Numbered from the stretch's first letter, positions 32,107-41,545 are shown. The stretch: DNA of 64,000 bases from JBPYFK01 sp051984675 (GCA_051984675.1 JBPYFK010000156.1:1-64000); one strand, 5' to 3'. Made by a program: numbers and translations. Notes: generated from the sequence alone by a model not told the origin.

Positions 32107-33221
32107 CGCGTGCCGCCCTCCAGAATTCCACCGGCACCGCCCTGGTTCGGCGGCGGCAGGAGTCCCTGCTGGGCCGGGTTCAACTGCGGGGTGGGGTTCA
32201 ACTGCCGGGTGGGACTCAGCTGCCGGGCGGGGTTCAGGAGCTGGGCGAGACTGCCCGGAACGTCGAGGGTGCCGTTGAACAGGAGGTAGTCGCCCGGAGT
32301 GGCCTTCTGGAAGAGCTGGGAGAACCGCTGCAGTCCGGCCAGCGTCGAACCGAGGTTCCCGTCGAAGGTCCGCAGGTCCTTTAGCACGGGCCCCAGCTCG
32401 TGGATCTGCCTGGTCAGTGAGCCGTCAGTCTGGCTGACCAAGCCCTTGGCGGCGGTGCTCAACGACGCGGTGTTGGCCAGCAGCGTCGCGAACTGCTGTC
32501 GCTGGCTGAGCAGGTCGTCCAGCGCCGGGCGGATCTGGGTGAACGCGGCCTCCAGCGTCGGCCGGTTCTGCGCGAGCTGGCCGGACACCGCGTGCATCGA
32601 ATCGATCGCCCTGGTGATGTCCGCGCGGTGCTGGTCCAGCGAGGTCAGCACTTGTCGCAGCTGGCTGAGCAGGTCGCGGATCTTCTGCTCCCGCCCGTTC
32701 AGCGCGGTGTTGAGCTCGGTGACGATGGTCCGGGCCTGGTCGATGCCCGAGCCGTTGACCAGCGCGCCCACGGCGGCGAGCGTGTTCTCCATGTCCGGGC
32801 CGCGTGTCGTGTTCCGCACCGGGATCACCGATCCGTCGGTGAGCATCGCGTTGCCCTGCGGGCGTTCGGGTGGCTGGAGCATGACGTACTCCTCGCCGAG
32901 CGGCGAGATGAGTTCCAGCCGCGCCTGGGTGTCGGCCGGGAGGTGGACGTTCGGGTCGATGGTGAGGTCCACGATCGCCTGAAAGTCGCGGGTCCGAATG
33001 GACGCCACCCGGCCGATCTCGGCCTGTCCCATGCGCACTTTCCCGCCGATGGGCAGCTGTCCTATGTCGTTGAACACGGCCGTGATGCGGGTGCCTGATC
33101 CGCCAAGACCATCCACGCCAGTGGCGAACGACGCGTTCTGCAGGCTGAACCCGCACGAGCTGGTCAGCAGCACTGTGGACAGAACCCACCCCGCGACCGC
33201 TGTCCTTCTGCCGGTTGTCAT
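32103..33221 (-). CDS. Mce family lipoprotein MceE
   Basis: This is 372 residues. The signal sequence ends in a lipoprotein-like LLTSSCGFS, placing the acylated Cys near residue 23, as is standard for the fifth Mce subunit. The Mce domain is at about residues 42-120 (ITAVFNDIGQLPIGGKVRMGQAEIGRV; LISPLGEEYVML), followed by coiled helices. The C-terminus has imperfect repeats of QLNP/QLSP, then a Gly-rich end. Translation is coupled by 4-bp overlaps with mceD upstream and mceF downstream. Confidence 0.9.
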   Translation of the reverse strand: MTTGRRTAVAGWVLSTVLLTSSCGFSLQNASFATGVDGLGGSGTRITAVFNDIGQLPIGGKVRMGQAEIGRVASIRTRDFQAIVDLTIDPNVHLPADTQARLELISPLGEEYVMLQPPERPQGNAMLTDGSVIPVRNTTRGPDMENTLAAVGALVNGSGIDQARTIVTELNTALNGREQKIRDLLSQLRQVLTSLDQHRADITRAIDSMHAVSGQLAQNRPTLEAAFTQIRPALDDLLSQRQQFATLLANTASLSTAAKGLVSQTDGSLTRQIHELGPVLKDLRTFDGNLGSTLAGLQRFSQLFQKATPGDYLLFNGTLDVPGSLAQLLNPARQLSPTRQLNPTPQLNPAQQGLLPPPNQGGAGGILEGGTR

Positions 33222-34354
33222 CGGCCGCCCCCGTTCATCGCTGGATTGAGCCCCAGCGCGTCCGGGAGAGTGGGTGGGAAGGGGATCGGGTTCGTCAGTC
33301 CCGCCCCTTCGCACAGCGGGATGGTGAAGTGCTGGCACAGCTGCCTGGTCCGGTCGAACTGGGTCAGGTTCGTGGAGAAGTCCAGGCGCAGCCGCATGCG
33401 CTGGTCCGGCGTGATCGTGCGACTGAGGTTGTCCATGGCCAGCGGCATGGTGTCCAGCGTTTCGGCGAGCTGCTGCTGGTGTTGGACCAGGACGTTGCTC
33501 AAACTGGCCAGTTGCGTGACGTCCCCGGTGAGCTGGTTGCCGTGGTTGCGGAGAAGGTCGTTGATGGAGGTCAGCGCCGTGGACAGCTGGCCGATGGTGT
33601 CACTGAGAGTGGCCTGCTGGTCGGTGAGATCCGCGGTGGCCTGCGTTGTCGACTGGACAAGCGTGTCTATTGTGGACTTGTGTTGGACGAGCAGCTGTAC
33701 CAGCTTGTCCAGGTTGTCCAGAACGGCGCCGACGTCTCCGGTGCCGGAGGCGAGCAGGTCGGTGGCCTGTGCCACGTTCGTGATCGCGGCCCGAATCTGC
33801 GGTCCGTCGCCGGCGGTCATGGCCGCGCCGCTGTGCACTAGGGCGCCGAGGCCACCGAGGCTGCCCTGCTGGCCGGCTCCCTGCTGGCCGGCTCCCTGCT
33901 GGCCGGTTCTCGGCGGGCCGAGGGCGGTGACCAGCGAATCCAGCGACTGGGTCAGCTGATCCCACTTGATCGGGGCGTGGGTGCGCTGCACCGGGATCAC
34001 GGCGTTGTCGGCGAGTACGGCACCGCCGGTGTAGGCAGGTCCGAACTCGACGTAGCGGTCGCTGATCACCGCCGGGCTCATGATGAAGGCTTGCGCGTCA
34101 CGCGGGATCTTGAGGTCCGGGGGGAGAGACATGGTGATCCGTACCGTTGCCCCCTGGGGACGGACGGATTCGACCGTCCCCACCGGCACGCCCAGGATCA
34201 TCACCCGGTTCCCGGGGAAAATGCCGTCCGCGAACGTGAAATCAGCGGACACTCGCAACACCGGGCGAGGCCGGAAAACCGTATACCAGCCCGCACCCAC
34301 CACGACGGCGAGGACGCACAATGCGCTGGCGATGGCGAGAACCTTGGTCTTCAT
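33218..34354 (-). CDS. Mce family protein MceD
   Basis: This is 378 residues from the ATG at 34354. A signal anchor (KVLAIASALCVLAVVVGAGWYTVF) is followed by the Mce domain (LRVSADFTFADGIFPGNRVMILGVPVGTVESV; SPAVISDRYVEF) and helical segments. A GAGQQ repeat of two to three units near residue 155 corresponds to a 15-bp tandem repeat around 33880-33905 and forms a flexible insertion. It is the fourth mce gene and is coupled to both neighbours by ATGA overlaps. Confidence 0.9.
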   Translation of the reverse strand: MKTKVLAIASALCVLAVVVGAGWYTVFRPRPVLRVSADFTFADGIFPGNRVMILGVPVGTVESVRPQGATVRITMSLPPDLKIPRDAQAFIMSPAVISDRYVEFGPAYTGGAVLADNAVIPVQRTHAPIKWDQLTQSLDSLVTALGPPRTGQQGAGQQGAGQQGSLGGLGALVHSGAAMTAGDGPQIRAAITNVAQATDLLASGTGDVGAVLDNLDKLVQLLVQHKSTIDTLVQSTTQATADLTDQQATLSDTIGQLSTALTSINDLLRNHGNQLTGDVTQLASLSNVLVQHQQQLAETLDTMPLAMDNLSRTITPDQRMRLRLDFSTNLTQFDRTRQLCQHFTIPLCEGAGLTNPIPFPPTLPDALGLNPAMNGGGR

Positions 34355-35331
34355 GGGCAGCCCTTGAGCAGTCCTGCGGTGCACACCAGGTTGTCCGGCA
34401 GCGGCCCGCTGGGCGAGGAGACGTCACCCCAGGGCCCGTTTCCGGTGGCGTTGGCGAGGTAACGGCTCGCGGGGCCGAGCTGACGCAGCGTCTCGCCGAT
34501 CGCGTTGTCGTTGCGCGCCAGCGTGTCGGTCACCGTGTGCAGGTCGGTCAGCATCGGGTCGATCGCGGCCTTGTTGTCCTGGAGCAACCGGGTGAGCTGG
34601 ACGGTGATGCTGTGCACGTCGGTGATGAGTTGGCGGATGGTGTCGCGGCGCTGGTTGAACGTGTCCATCACCAGCCGCGCGTCGCCGAGCAGCGTGACCA
34701 GCGTGTTCTGCTGCTCCAGCAACGAGGAGGTCAGTGACTGCGTGTTCCGCAACAACTCCCGGAACTGCTCGTTGTGCTGGTTCACGACCTGTGAAGCGGC
34801 GGAGATGCCGGTGAGGCTGTCTCCGACCAGTCGCGGGTCGCTCGGTGCGACGTCCCTGAGCGTGCCGATCATGCGTTGCAGAGCGGCCAGGTCGAGGTCG
34901 TTCGTCTTGGACACACCGGCGTTGAGATCGTCCAAACTGTACGGCACGGAGGTGCGCGATTCCGGGATCGTCGCACCGGGTGACAGCGTGCCCGGACCGG
35001 CCGGGTCGACGCTGAGGTAACGGGTTCCCAGGACGGTGCGCAGCTTGATCCCGACCCGCGTGTTGGTTCCCAGCGTTTGCGCGTTGTCCAGCCGGAACGT
35101 GATCCGTACCCGGTCCCCGGCCAGGGACACCGCCGTCACCCGGCCCGCCGGAACTCCGGCGACGTTGACCTGCGCACCCGAGGAAAGACCTGCCGCGTTC
35201 GCGAATTCCGCCGTGTACTCCGCCGTGCGGGCACGGAAGACGACTTGCGGAACGATCACCGCGGCGGCCAGCATGCCCAGGACGACCGCGGCGGCGATCG
35301 TGCCGTTGACAACAACACTGTTGCGGCTCAT
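34351..35331 (-). CDS. Mce family protein MceC
   Basis: This is 326 residues from the ATG at 35331, overlapping the mceB stop. It has an N-terminal helix (GTIAAAVVLGMLAAAVIVPQVVF), a Mce domain (YTAEFANAAGLSSGAQVNVAGVPAGRVTAV; RTVLGTRYLSVDP), then long amphipathic helices and a short Cys-containing end (NLVCTAGLLKGC). It is the third Mce subunit of the predicted heterohexameric lipid channel. Confidence 0.9.
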   Translation of the reverse strand: MSRNSVVVNGTIAAAVVLGMLAAAVIVPQVVFRARTAEYTAEFANAAGLSSGAQVNVAGVPAGRVTAVSLAGDRVRITFRLDNAQTLGTNTRVGIKLRTVLGTRYLSVDPAGPGTLSPGATIPESRTSVPYSLDDLNAGVSKTNDLDLAALQRMIGTLRDVAPSDPRLVGDSLTGISAASQVVNQHNEQFRELLRNTQSLTSSLLEQQNTLVTLLGDARLVMDTFNQRRDTIRQLITDVHSITVQLTRLLQDNKAAIDPMLTDLHTVTDTLARNDNAIGETLRQLGPASRYLANATGNGPWGDVSSPSGPLPDNLVCTAGLLKGCP

Positions 35332-36338
35332 CGGCACACCTCCGAGTGCGGGCCGGCGCCGAGGTCGATCGGCGTGCCGCCGACGGAGACGCTCATGTTG
35401 CAGAGGTACACGTTCGCCCACGACCCGTAGTCCGTCGCACGGTTGATCGTGGTGACGAGCCCGGGCAGTTGTTGCACCGTGCCGTTGATCGCCGCCTGGT
35501 TGCGCGCGAGGTTGTCCGCGACGCCGCGCAGGGACCGCACGTCGTAGGACAGTTCAGGGCCGACGTTGCCCAGCACGTTGGACAGCGACCCGGCGAGCGC
35601 GGAACCGCTGTCCAGTGCCTCGGCGATCCGCGGCCGGCTGTTGGCGGTCGCGGAGGTGAGTTGACCGAGACTGCTGACCAGGGCCTGGAGATCGTCGCGG
35701 TGCTGCGTCATGGTCTCCAGCGCGCCGTTGAGGTTGGTGATGGTCTGCCCGATCACCTGGTCCCGGCTGGACAGGGTCGAGGTCAGCACCACGACCTTCG
35801 CCAGCAGGTCGGTGATGGTGCCGCCCTCGCCCTGGAAGATCGCGACGATCTCGGACGCGAGCTGGTTGACCTGCTTCGGATCGATCGCCTCGAACAGTGG
35901 CTTGAAACCGTTGAGCAGTGCCGTGAGATCCAGCGCCGGCCGGGTGCGTCGCAGCGGAATGGTCGAGCCCGGCGCCAGCGGTGGACCGCCCTGACCAGGC
36001 ATGATCGCGAGGTAGCGCGCGCCCAGCAGGTCGGCGTAGCGGATCACGGCCAGGCCGGAGGAGGGCACCGGCTGGTCCCGCGACACCTCGAAGGACACCA
36101 GCGCAGACCCGTCGCGGGCGGCCACGGTGTCGATCTTGCCGACGCGCACGCCCGCGACCATCACATCGCTGCCGGGATGCAGCCCCTCCGCATCCGTGAA
36201 CACCGCCCGGTAGGTCACCGTGGAGTCGTTCACCGGATCGGTGATGGTGTTGACGACCAGAACCCCGGACAGGACGGACACGACGACGAAGACGGTCAGC
36301 TTGAGCAGCGCCGGGTAGTTGATCAGGCTCGTTCTCAC
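35328..36338 (-). CDS. Mce family protein MceB
   Basis: This is 336 residues. The signal anchor LLKLTVFVVVSVLSGVLVVNTI is followed by the Mce domain (YRAVFTDAEGLHPGSDVMVAGVRVGKIDTV; IRYADLLGARYLAIMPG) and helical segments. The end has a Cys pair (YLCNMSV and EVCR) that may form a disulfide outside the membrane. It is coupled to mceA by an overlapping start. Confidence 0.9.
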   Translation of the reverse strand: MRTSLINYPALLKLTVFVVVSVLSGVLVVNTITDPVNDSTVTYRAVFTDAEGLHPGSDVMVAGVRVGKIDTVAARDGSALVSFEVSRDQPVPSSGLAVIRYADLLGARYLAIMPGQGGPPLAPGSTIPLRRTRPALDLTALLNGFKPLFEAIDPKQVNQLASEIVAIFQGEGGTITDLLAKVVVLTSTLSSRDQVIGQTITNLNGALETMTQHRDDLQALVSSLGQLTSATANSRPRIAEALDSGSALAGSLSNVLGNVGPELSYDVRSLRGVADNLARNQAAINGTVQQLPGLVTTINRATDYGSWANVYLCNMSVSVGGTPIDLGAGPHSEVCR

Positions 36339-37579
36339 GGCGTCACCACCTGCGAACCGCGCACCATCGGCCCCAGCATCAGCCCCAGCACGTCCGGTGA
36401 CGGTGCGGCGGTTTGCGGTCCCGGGGCCGGCGGGAGCAGCGGTGCCAACTGGCGCATCGCGTCCAGCTCCTGCGGGCTTCCCACCGGCCCGATCGGACCG
36501 GCCGACCCGCTGCCGGCACCGCAGTTCTTCCCGGCCAGGCCGGGATAGCGCGGGCAGTCCGCCGGCGTGTAGGGGTAGGGGCGGTCCAGGGTCCCCGACA
36601 TGCGGATCTTGAAAAAGCCGGTGGCGAAGGCCCGGTTGGCGCCGTCGAGGAACACGTCGATGCCGTTCTTGGCGTTGCTGAAGGCGTGCGGGTTCGACCC
36701 CAGGACGTCGACGATCGGGTCCGCGGAGTGCACGAGCTGGATGGTCCGCTGGGCGTTCTCGTCCAGGAACCGCTGGGACTGGGCTGTCACGCCGATTCCC
36801 GCCGAGAGCAGGTCGTTGATGTTCTGCTTCTTCTCCACGACCAGGTGGGACAGGTCAACGGCGTCGTCCAGCGCGTGGAACACATCCGGTGCGCTGGCCG
36901 AGAGGTCGTCGCTGAGCTTGGAGACCGTGCCGAGGTCTCCTCCGAGGTTGTCGAGCATCGGGCGGTTCTGCTGGACCAGCGCGGACGCCTGGTCGATCAT
37001 GGCGCCGATCTGGCCACCACGACCGCGCAGCGCGTCGGCCACGGCGGACAGCGCGACTTGGAGCTTCGCGGGTTGCAGTACGTTGAGCAGCTGATACATC
37101 CGGGTGTAGACGGCATACAGCTGCACCGTCGCGGCCGAGCTGTCGGCCGGCAGCGTCGCGCCGGCCGCGAGCTTTCCGCCGCCGCAGTGTCGGGGCGGGT
37201 AGGGCTGGGACGAGTGGGATTGAGGTGAGCAGGGGACTGGGGTGAGGTCCAGGAACTGGTCACCGAAGAGCGTGCGGGGTAACAGTCGGACCTCAACGTC
37301 GGCCGGGACGTCGTTGATCCGTGCTGGATCGAGCCGCAGCGTCAGCCGCGCGCCGGTGGTGTTGGCATCGACCCTGCTCAGCGTTCCGACCCGGACTCCC
37401 TTGTACTGCACGGGTGACTGCTCGTGCACGGGTCCTGCCGCCGCCGGCAGAACGGCGGTCACCGTCGGATTCGCGCGAAACGCGCCCGCGCCGTTCGCGA
37501 CGATCGCAAGACAGGCACAGGCCAGCACGAGGGCAGCGGCGACTCCGCGCATGGCCAGCTGGGCTCGACTCGCGACCAT
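36335..37579 (-). CDS. Mce family protein MceA
   Basis: This is 414 residues. The N-terminal helix (LAMRGVAAALVLACACLAIVA) is followed by a Mce domain (VTAVLPAAAGPVHEQSPVQYKGVRVGTLSRV; RTLFGDQFLDL) and the extended helical domain with AVYTRMYQLLNVLQPAKLQVALSAVADAL typical of MceA. A late CPRYPGLAGKNC is the Cys pair often seen in this subunit. The low-complexity C-terminus is Pro/Gly-rich. It begins 2 bp after yrbEB and is the first of the six channel subunits. Confidence 0.9.
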   Translation of the reverse strand: MVASRAQLAMRGVAAALVLACACLAIVANGAGAFRANPTVTAVLPAAAGPVHEQSPVQYKGVRVGTLSRVDANTTGARLTLRLDPARINDVPADVEVRLLPRTLFGDQFLDLTPVPCSPQSHSSQPYPPRHCGGGKLAAGATLPADSSAATVQLYAVYTRMYQLLNVLQPAKLQVALSAVADALRGRGGQIGAMIDQASALVQQNRPMLDNLGGDLGTVSKLSDDLSASAPDVFHALDDAVDLSHLVVEKKQNINDLLSAGIGVTAQSQRFLDENAQRTIQLVHSADPIVDVLGSNPHAFSNAKNGIDVFLDGANRAFATGFFKIRMSGTLDRPYPYTPADCPRYPGLAGKNCGAGSGSAGPIGPVGSPQELDAMRQLAPLLPPAPGPQTAAPSPDVLGLMLGPMVRGSQVVTP

Positions 37580-37581
37580 CG

Positions 37582-38415
37582 CTAGATCCCCAGGGCTGGC
37601 AGCGACGGTCGCACGCCCCAGAACGCGATGCTGAGCAACACGTCGGTGAGCGCGATGGTGACGATGCTGGTGCGCAGAGCGCGTCCGGCTGCCTTCCCGA
37701 CCCCCTCCGGGCCGCCAGTGGCGTAGTACCCGTACCCACAGTGGACGAGCGTGACGATCAGCGCGAAGACGACCGCCTTGAGCAGCGAATCGAGCACGTC
37801 ACCGGGGGTCAGCAGCAACTGGAAGTAGTAGTTGTACGTGCCGGCCGAGTCCCCGTTGATGTAGACCACGGCGACGCTGGTGGCGATGTAGGAGGCGAAC
37901 AGCCCCACCAGGTACAGCGGGATCACGGACACGAACGCGGCGGCCATGCGGGTACTGACCAGGTAGGCCAGTGACGGGACCGCCATCGTCTCCAGGGCGT
38001 CGATCTCGTCCGCGATCCGCATCGTGCCCAGCTGGGCGGTGAAGCCGGTCCCGACTTTCGCCGCGAGCGCGATGCTGGCGACGATCGGCGCGATCTCGCG
38101 AGTGTTGACCAGCGCCCCCATCAGGCCCGTCATCGGAGACAGCCCGAGCAGGTCGAGCCCGCGAAAGCCTTCCAGCCCGACCTGCGTGCTGGAAACGAAG
38201 GACATCGCGAAGACGACGCCGATCGTGCCACCACCGGCGAGCAGGGACGCCGACCCGAAGCTGATCTCACAGATCAACGCGAGAACGTGTCGCCAGTACC
38301 GGGCCAGCGTGCCGGGCAGTGCGACGATCGCCCGCAGGTAGAACGTGACGTGCAGGCCGAGCATCGCGAGAGAGTCCACAACGGGCTTCGCGGGCCTCAG
38401 TCCCCTCCGCGCCAT
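37582..38415 (-). CDS. YrbE/MlaE-type permease, second subunit
   Basis: This is 277 residues from the ATG at 38415, which overlaps the yrbEA stop by one base. It is a MlaE-family integral membrane permease with five to six helices. The conserved loop TAQLGTMRIADEIDALETMAV is the segment thought to contact the ATPase, and PLYLVGLFASYIATSVAVV follows. With the first YrbE subunit it forms the inner-membrane core of the Mce importer. The partner ATPase (MceG/Mkl) is not in the window, as is usual. Confidence 0.92.
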   Translation of the reverse strand: MARRGLRPAKPVVDSLAMLGLHVTFYLRAIVALPGTLARYWRHVLALICEISFGSASLLAGGGTIGVVFAMSFVSSTQVGLEGFRGLDLLGLSPMTGLMGALVNTREIAPIVASIALAAKVGTGFTAQLGTMRIADEIDALETMAVPSLAYLVSTRMAAAFVSVIPLYLVGLFASYIATSVAVVYINGDSAGTYNYYFQLLLTPGDVLDSLLKAVVFALIVTLVHCGYGYYATGGPEGVGKAAGRALRTSIVTIALTDVLLSIAFWGVRPSLPALGI

Positions 38416-39224
38416 CAGTACTCCCCCTTGGCTGGAACCAGCACCGGATACAGCTCGGTGAGCACGGTGTTCGCGACGAACACGCAGATGAACGAGATCA
38501 CCACGGCCTCGTTCACCGCGTTGGCGACCCCGCCCGGACCGCCCTTGGCCGTCATGCCCTTGAAACAGGACACCAACGCGGTGAGCACCGCGAAGGTGGC
38601 CGCCTTGATCAGTGCCATCACGAAGTCGGACACTCGGGAGAACTCGGTCAACGTCCTGAGGAACGTGCCTGGTGAGTCGCCCAGCACCAGCACCTGGAAC
38701 AGGAAGGTGGTGCCGATCCCGACCAGCATCACGATGCAGGCCAGCAGCATGGTCACGAAGGTCGCGGCCACCACCCTGGGAACCACTAGACGTTCCACTG
38801 TGGACAGTCCCATGGCCTCCATCGCGTCCGTTTCCTCGCGGATGGTGCGCGCCCCGAGATCGGCGCACATGGCGGAGCCACCCACACCGGAGATCATCAG
38901 CGCGCACACCAGGGGCGCGGCCTGGCCCACGATCACGAATGCCACGACCGCGCCGCCGTACCCCTGCGCGCCGAGCTGGCTGGCCAGCGAGCCGACGTTC
39001 AGCGCGACGACGACGCCGAGCGGGATGGTCACCAGCAGCGCGGGAAGGGTGGTGACCGCCGCGAGAAACCATGCCTGATCCAGGCATTCGCGCCAGGAGA
39101 ACCGGGCGTAGCGCACCACTCGGGCGATGGCGGACGTGGTCCGGGTCGTGAAGTCGAGCAACAGCCCCGCTTGTGCCAGTGTGTCACCTACCGGCCCGCG
39201 CGCCACTGGCTTCGCGTCCTTCAT
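38415..39224 (-). CDS. YrbE/MlaE-type permease, first subunit
   Basis: This is 269 residues. It is a MlaE-family permease with the diagnostic loop GARTIREETDAMEAMGLSTVERLVVPR near residue 130 and GVGGSAMCADLGA before it. It is first in the nine-gene mce operon running leftward to 30192 with almost no gaps. The 107-bp region upstream, shared with a divergent TetR gene, holds two TACGTA palindromes. Confidence 0.92.
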   Translation of the reverse strand: MKDAKPVARGPVGDTLAQAGLLLDFTTRTTSAIARVVRYARFSWRECLDQAWFLAAVTTLPALLVTIPLGVVVALNVGSLASQLGAQGYGGAVVAFVIVGQAAPLVCALMISGVGGSAMCADLGARTIREETDAMEAMGLSTVERLVVPRVVAATFVTMLLACIVMLVGIGTTFLFQVLVLGDSPGTFLRTLTEFSRVSDFVMALIKAATFAVLTALVSCFKGMTAKGGPGGVANAVNEAVVISFICVFVANTVLTELYPVLVPAKGEY

Positions 39225-39263
39225 GGGTGCCCCTCCCTGAGGTGACTCACACCACTAGAACGA

Positions 39264-39292
39264 GTGTTACGTATCACTGGTTACGTAACAAG
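39264..39292. promoter_or_regulatory. Tandem TACGTA palindromes, candidate TetR operators of the mce operon
   Basis: GTGTTACGTATCAC (39264-39277) and CTGGTTACGTAACAAG (39277-39292) each centre on TACGTA, 14 bp apart. They lie between yrbEA (39224) and the divergent TetR gene (39333). A double site of this spacing is typical of dimer-pair binding by TetR proteins. Confidence 0.6.
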
Positions 39293-39332
39293 TGTTGTGT
39301 TCTTTTGTCGCTGGATTTCTTACAGTGGAGCC

Positions 39333-39965
39333 ATGGCCCGGGGCATTCGAGATCCGCAGAGCCGGCAGCGGATCGTGCTGGCCGCATGGCAGCTGGTCGC
39401 GTCGGTGGGGCTGCGCTCCACGACGATGCGTGCCATCGCGGCGGAGGCGGGCGTCACCACGGGGTCGGTGACGCACTACTTCGAAGACAAGAGCCAGATC
39501 ATGGCCGCGGTTCTGGAGCACAACAACCGCCAGGCGGCCGACCGCATTCACGACTTCGTGCGCGGCCGCCGCGGGCTTGCCGCCGTCCGCGAGCACGCCC
39601 TGGCTCTGGTACCGGCCGACGCCGCCGGCATGGCGATCTGGCGCGTGTGGCTGGCCTTCTGGATGGACCGGGATGTCATGGACCGGGACGTGCCAGGGCT
39701 CGCGGACCGCGATCTCCAGCACGGCTGGGAGGAATGGCGCCAGCATCTGCACGCGCTGCTGCGCCAGGCGGTCTCCGATGGTGAACTTCCCGGGGACGTG
39801 GACCTCTGGTACGAGTGCGAGCGGATCGGCACCCTGGTCGCGGGCGTGGGTCTGGTCTTCGGCGCGACCCGGCGAAGTCAGAAGAGGATTTCCGCCCGGG
39901 CGCGGAAGATGCTGGACGAGCACCTGGCCGCGTTCGCCGGCCCGGCCGTGCCCGGTCGGCGCTGA
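39333..39965 (+). CDS. TetR-family regulator, likely repressor of the mce operon
   Basis: This is 210 residues from the ATG at 39333. The HTH is at about residues 10-56 (RQRIVLAAWQLVASVGLRSTTMRAIAAEAGVTTGSVTHYFEDKSQIM). The C-terminal domain resembles BetI-type TetR_C, with several Trp residues (IWRVWLAFWMDRDVMDRD). Divergent placement, and the palindromes in the shared promoter, argue for control of both the mce operon and itself. Fatty-acid or steroid-related ligands are plausible but not indicated by the sequence. Confidence 0.87.
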   Translation: MARGIRDPQSRQRIVLAAWQLVASVGLRSTTMRAIAAEAGVTTGSVTHYFEDKSQIMAAVLEHNNRQAADRIHDFVRGRRGLAAVREHALALVPADAAGMAIWRVWLAFWMDRDVMDRDVPGLADRDLQHGWEEWRQHLHALLRQAVSDGELPGDVDLWYECERIGTLVAGVGLVFGATRRSQKRISARARKMLDEHLAAFAGPAVPGRR

Positions 39966-40077
39966 GTCGGCCTGATGGGGCGCTTGTTGACGCTATGCCA
40001 GCAAGCTGATAGGAAACGGTCAGCCCGTGTGCTGAGACCGCCGTGGCCGCCGCTGGCCCGGCACCAAGGAGTAGCGC

Positions 40078-40533
40078 GTGACCGACGCCGACGTGCGTGA
40101 CCTCGTCAACGCCAGCATCGAGAAGGCGATTCCAGCGGCGCATCGCATGGGCGTGCGGATCGTCGCGGTCCGCCCGGGCCAGGCGGTCGGGGAAGTCCCG
40201 CTGGAGGGCAACACGAATCATGTCGGCACGATGTATGCCGGCGTGCTGTTCACCGTGGCGGAAATCCTCGGCGGTGCGATCAGTGTCGCCACCTTCGACA
40301 GTTCCGCGTTCTACCCGGTCGTCCTCGACGTGCGGATCACCTTCCACCGCCCGGCGACGTCGGCGGTCCGGGCGACGGCCTCGCTGGCGTCGGAGGTCAT
40401 CGCTGACGTCACCAGCGAAGCCGAAGCCAACGGCAAGGCGAAGTTCGAACTCGAAGCCGAACTCACCGACAGCTCGGGAGAAACCGTCGCCACGACGCAC
40501 GGCCTCTACCAGTTGCGCAAGCACGGTGCTTAG
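40078..40533 (+). CDS. Hotdog-fold thioesterase-like protein
   Basis: This is 151 residues from GTG 40078, with AAGGAG nine bases upstream. It has a PaaI/DUF4442-like hotdog fold: the central helix NHVGTMYAGVLFTVAEILGGAISVA, then VVLDVRITFHRPATSAVRATASL and a terminal TVATTHGLYQLRK strand. The position usually taken by the acidic catalytic residue in the helix carries AEILGG, so an active Glu is possible. It would hydrolyse an acyl-CoA or act as a polyketide-type thioesterase. No operon partner is evident; the neighbour at 40568 converges. Confidence 0.75.
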   Translation: MTDADVRDLVNASIEKAIPAAHRMGVRIVAVRPGQAVGEVPLEGNTNHVGTMYAGVLFTVAEILGGAISVATFDSSAFYPVVLDVRITFHRPATSAVRATASLASEVIADVTSEAEANGKAKFELEAELTDSSGETVATTHGLYQLRKHGA

Positions 40534-40567
40534 AAAGCATCGCTGGGAAGGCATCGCCAGCCGGTAG

Positions 40568-41545
40568 TCACCGGTTCCGGCGCAACCGAAACCCGATTCC
40601 TCCAGCCACGACGAACACCACGCCGACCAGCAGGACCGTCAGCGGGCCGCTGAGTGTGCCGCGACTCCAGTGCCACACCGCTTCCGGCACCGCGACAGTC
40701 ACCCCGAGCACCCCCAGCACCAACAGCACGGGTGCCCGCTCGACGAGGTAAGCGCCGAAGCACAGCAGTGCGATCAGCAGAGTCAGTCCGTAAGCCCACG
40801 ACGGCTGCTCAGACCCCACGGGACACTGCGCTCCGGCCAGCGCGATCAGCACGCCGGCACCGAGGACAACGTGCCGATGACGGAGCGCACCGGTCACGGC
40901 GAGAGCCGTCCAACCCGCGCCGAGAACCACGAGTCCTACCGTGACCGCCGGCGTCGAGCTGTCGAACCATTCCTCGGTGGCGGCCAACACCACGCCGACA
41001 CTGAACCCGATGGCCGCCAGCAGCACGGGAAGCCTGCGTATGGCGGCGTACGTGAGCAGCGCGACGAGCAGGCCGCTCGCTGCTGCCGTGAGAGTCGCGA
41101 CCCCACGCGAGCCGGGGACTTCGACAGCACTACCGACCGCCATCGACGCCGTGCAGGCAGCCAGCGCGAACAACACCGCCACGATCCGGCCGCGAGGTGA
41201 CGATCGCCCGTCGGCGAGCGCCCGCACCCCGCGCGGGCCGCCAGAGATGATCATGCCGACCCCAGCCAGCACCAGGCTCGCCGCGACCATCAGGCCCACT
41301 CGCGACGGACGCGAGAGGTCGACCCACGACATGCTCACCAGGAGGGACACTCCGCCGAGCACGAGTGCGCCCCCGATGTAGCCGACCACCTCCCACAATC
41401 CGGTGTCCGCTCCTCGGGCCGCACCCGGCCCAGCGTCGAGTTCCGCGAGAACCGCCGCCACCTGCTCGCGGGTGAGCACTCCGCGCTCGCCCAAGCGGTC
41501 CAGGCGCGCACGTTGCTCCGGCGACAGCCGTTGGATGTCTTTCAT
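40568..41545 (-). CDS. Polytopic membrane protein with N-terminal DUF2157-like region
   Basis: This is 325 residues. A short soluble helical N-terminus (SPEQRARLDRLGERGVLTREQVAAVLAEL) is followed by about ten hydrophobic helices starting at LWEVVGYIGGALVLGGVSLLV. Conserved-looking AVEVPGS and WHWSRGTLSGP loops separate them. DUF2157-type proteins have an unknown role. No enzymatic motif is visible and it appears monocistronic. Confidence 0.65.
   Translation of the reverse strand: MKDIQRLSPEQRARLDRLGERGVLTREQVAAVLAELDAGPGAARGADTGLWEVVGYIGGALVLGGVSLLVSMSWVDLSRPSRVGLMVAASLVLAGVGMIISGGPRGVRALADGRSSPRGRIVAVLFALAACTASMAVGSAVEVPGSRGVATLTAAASGLLVALLTYAAIRRLPVLLAAIGFSVGVVLAATEEWFDSSTPAVTVGLVVLGAGWTALAVTGALRHRHVVLGAGVLIALAGAQCPVGSEQPSWAYGLTLLIALLCFGAYLVERAPVLLVLGVLGVTVAVPEAVWHWSRGTLSGPLTVLLVGVVFVVAGGIGFRLRRNR

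Noticed and set aside
39253..39270. TAGAACGAGTGTTA before yrbEA as a KstR site
   Set aside because: The half-sites AAC and GTT are separated by four bases rather than two, so it does not fit the motif; the TACGTA palindromes explain the region better.
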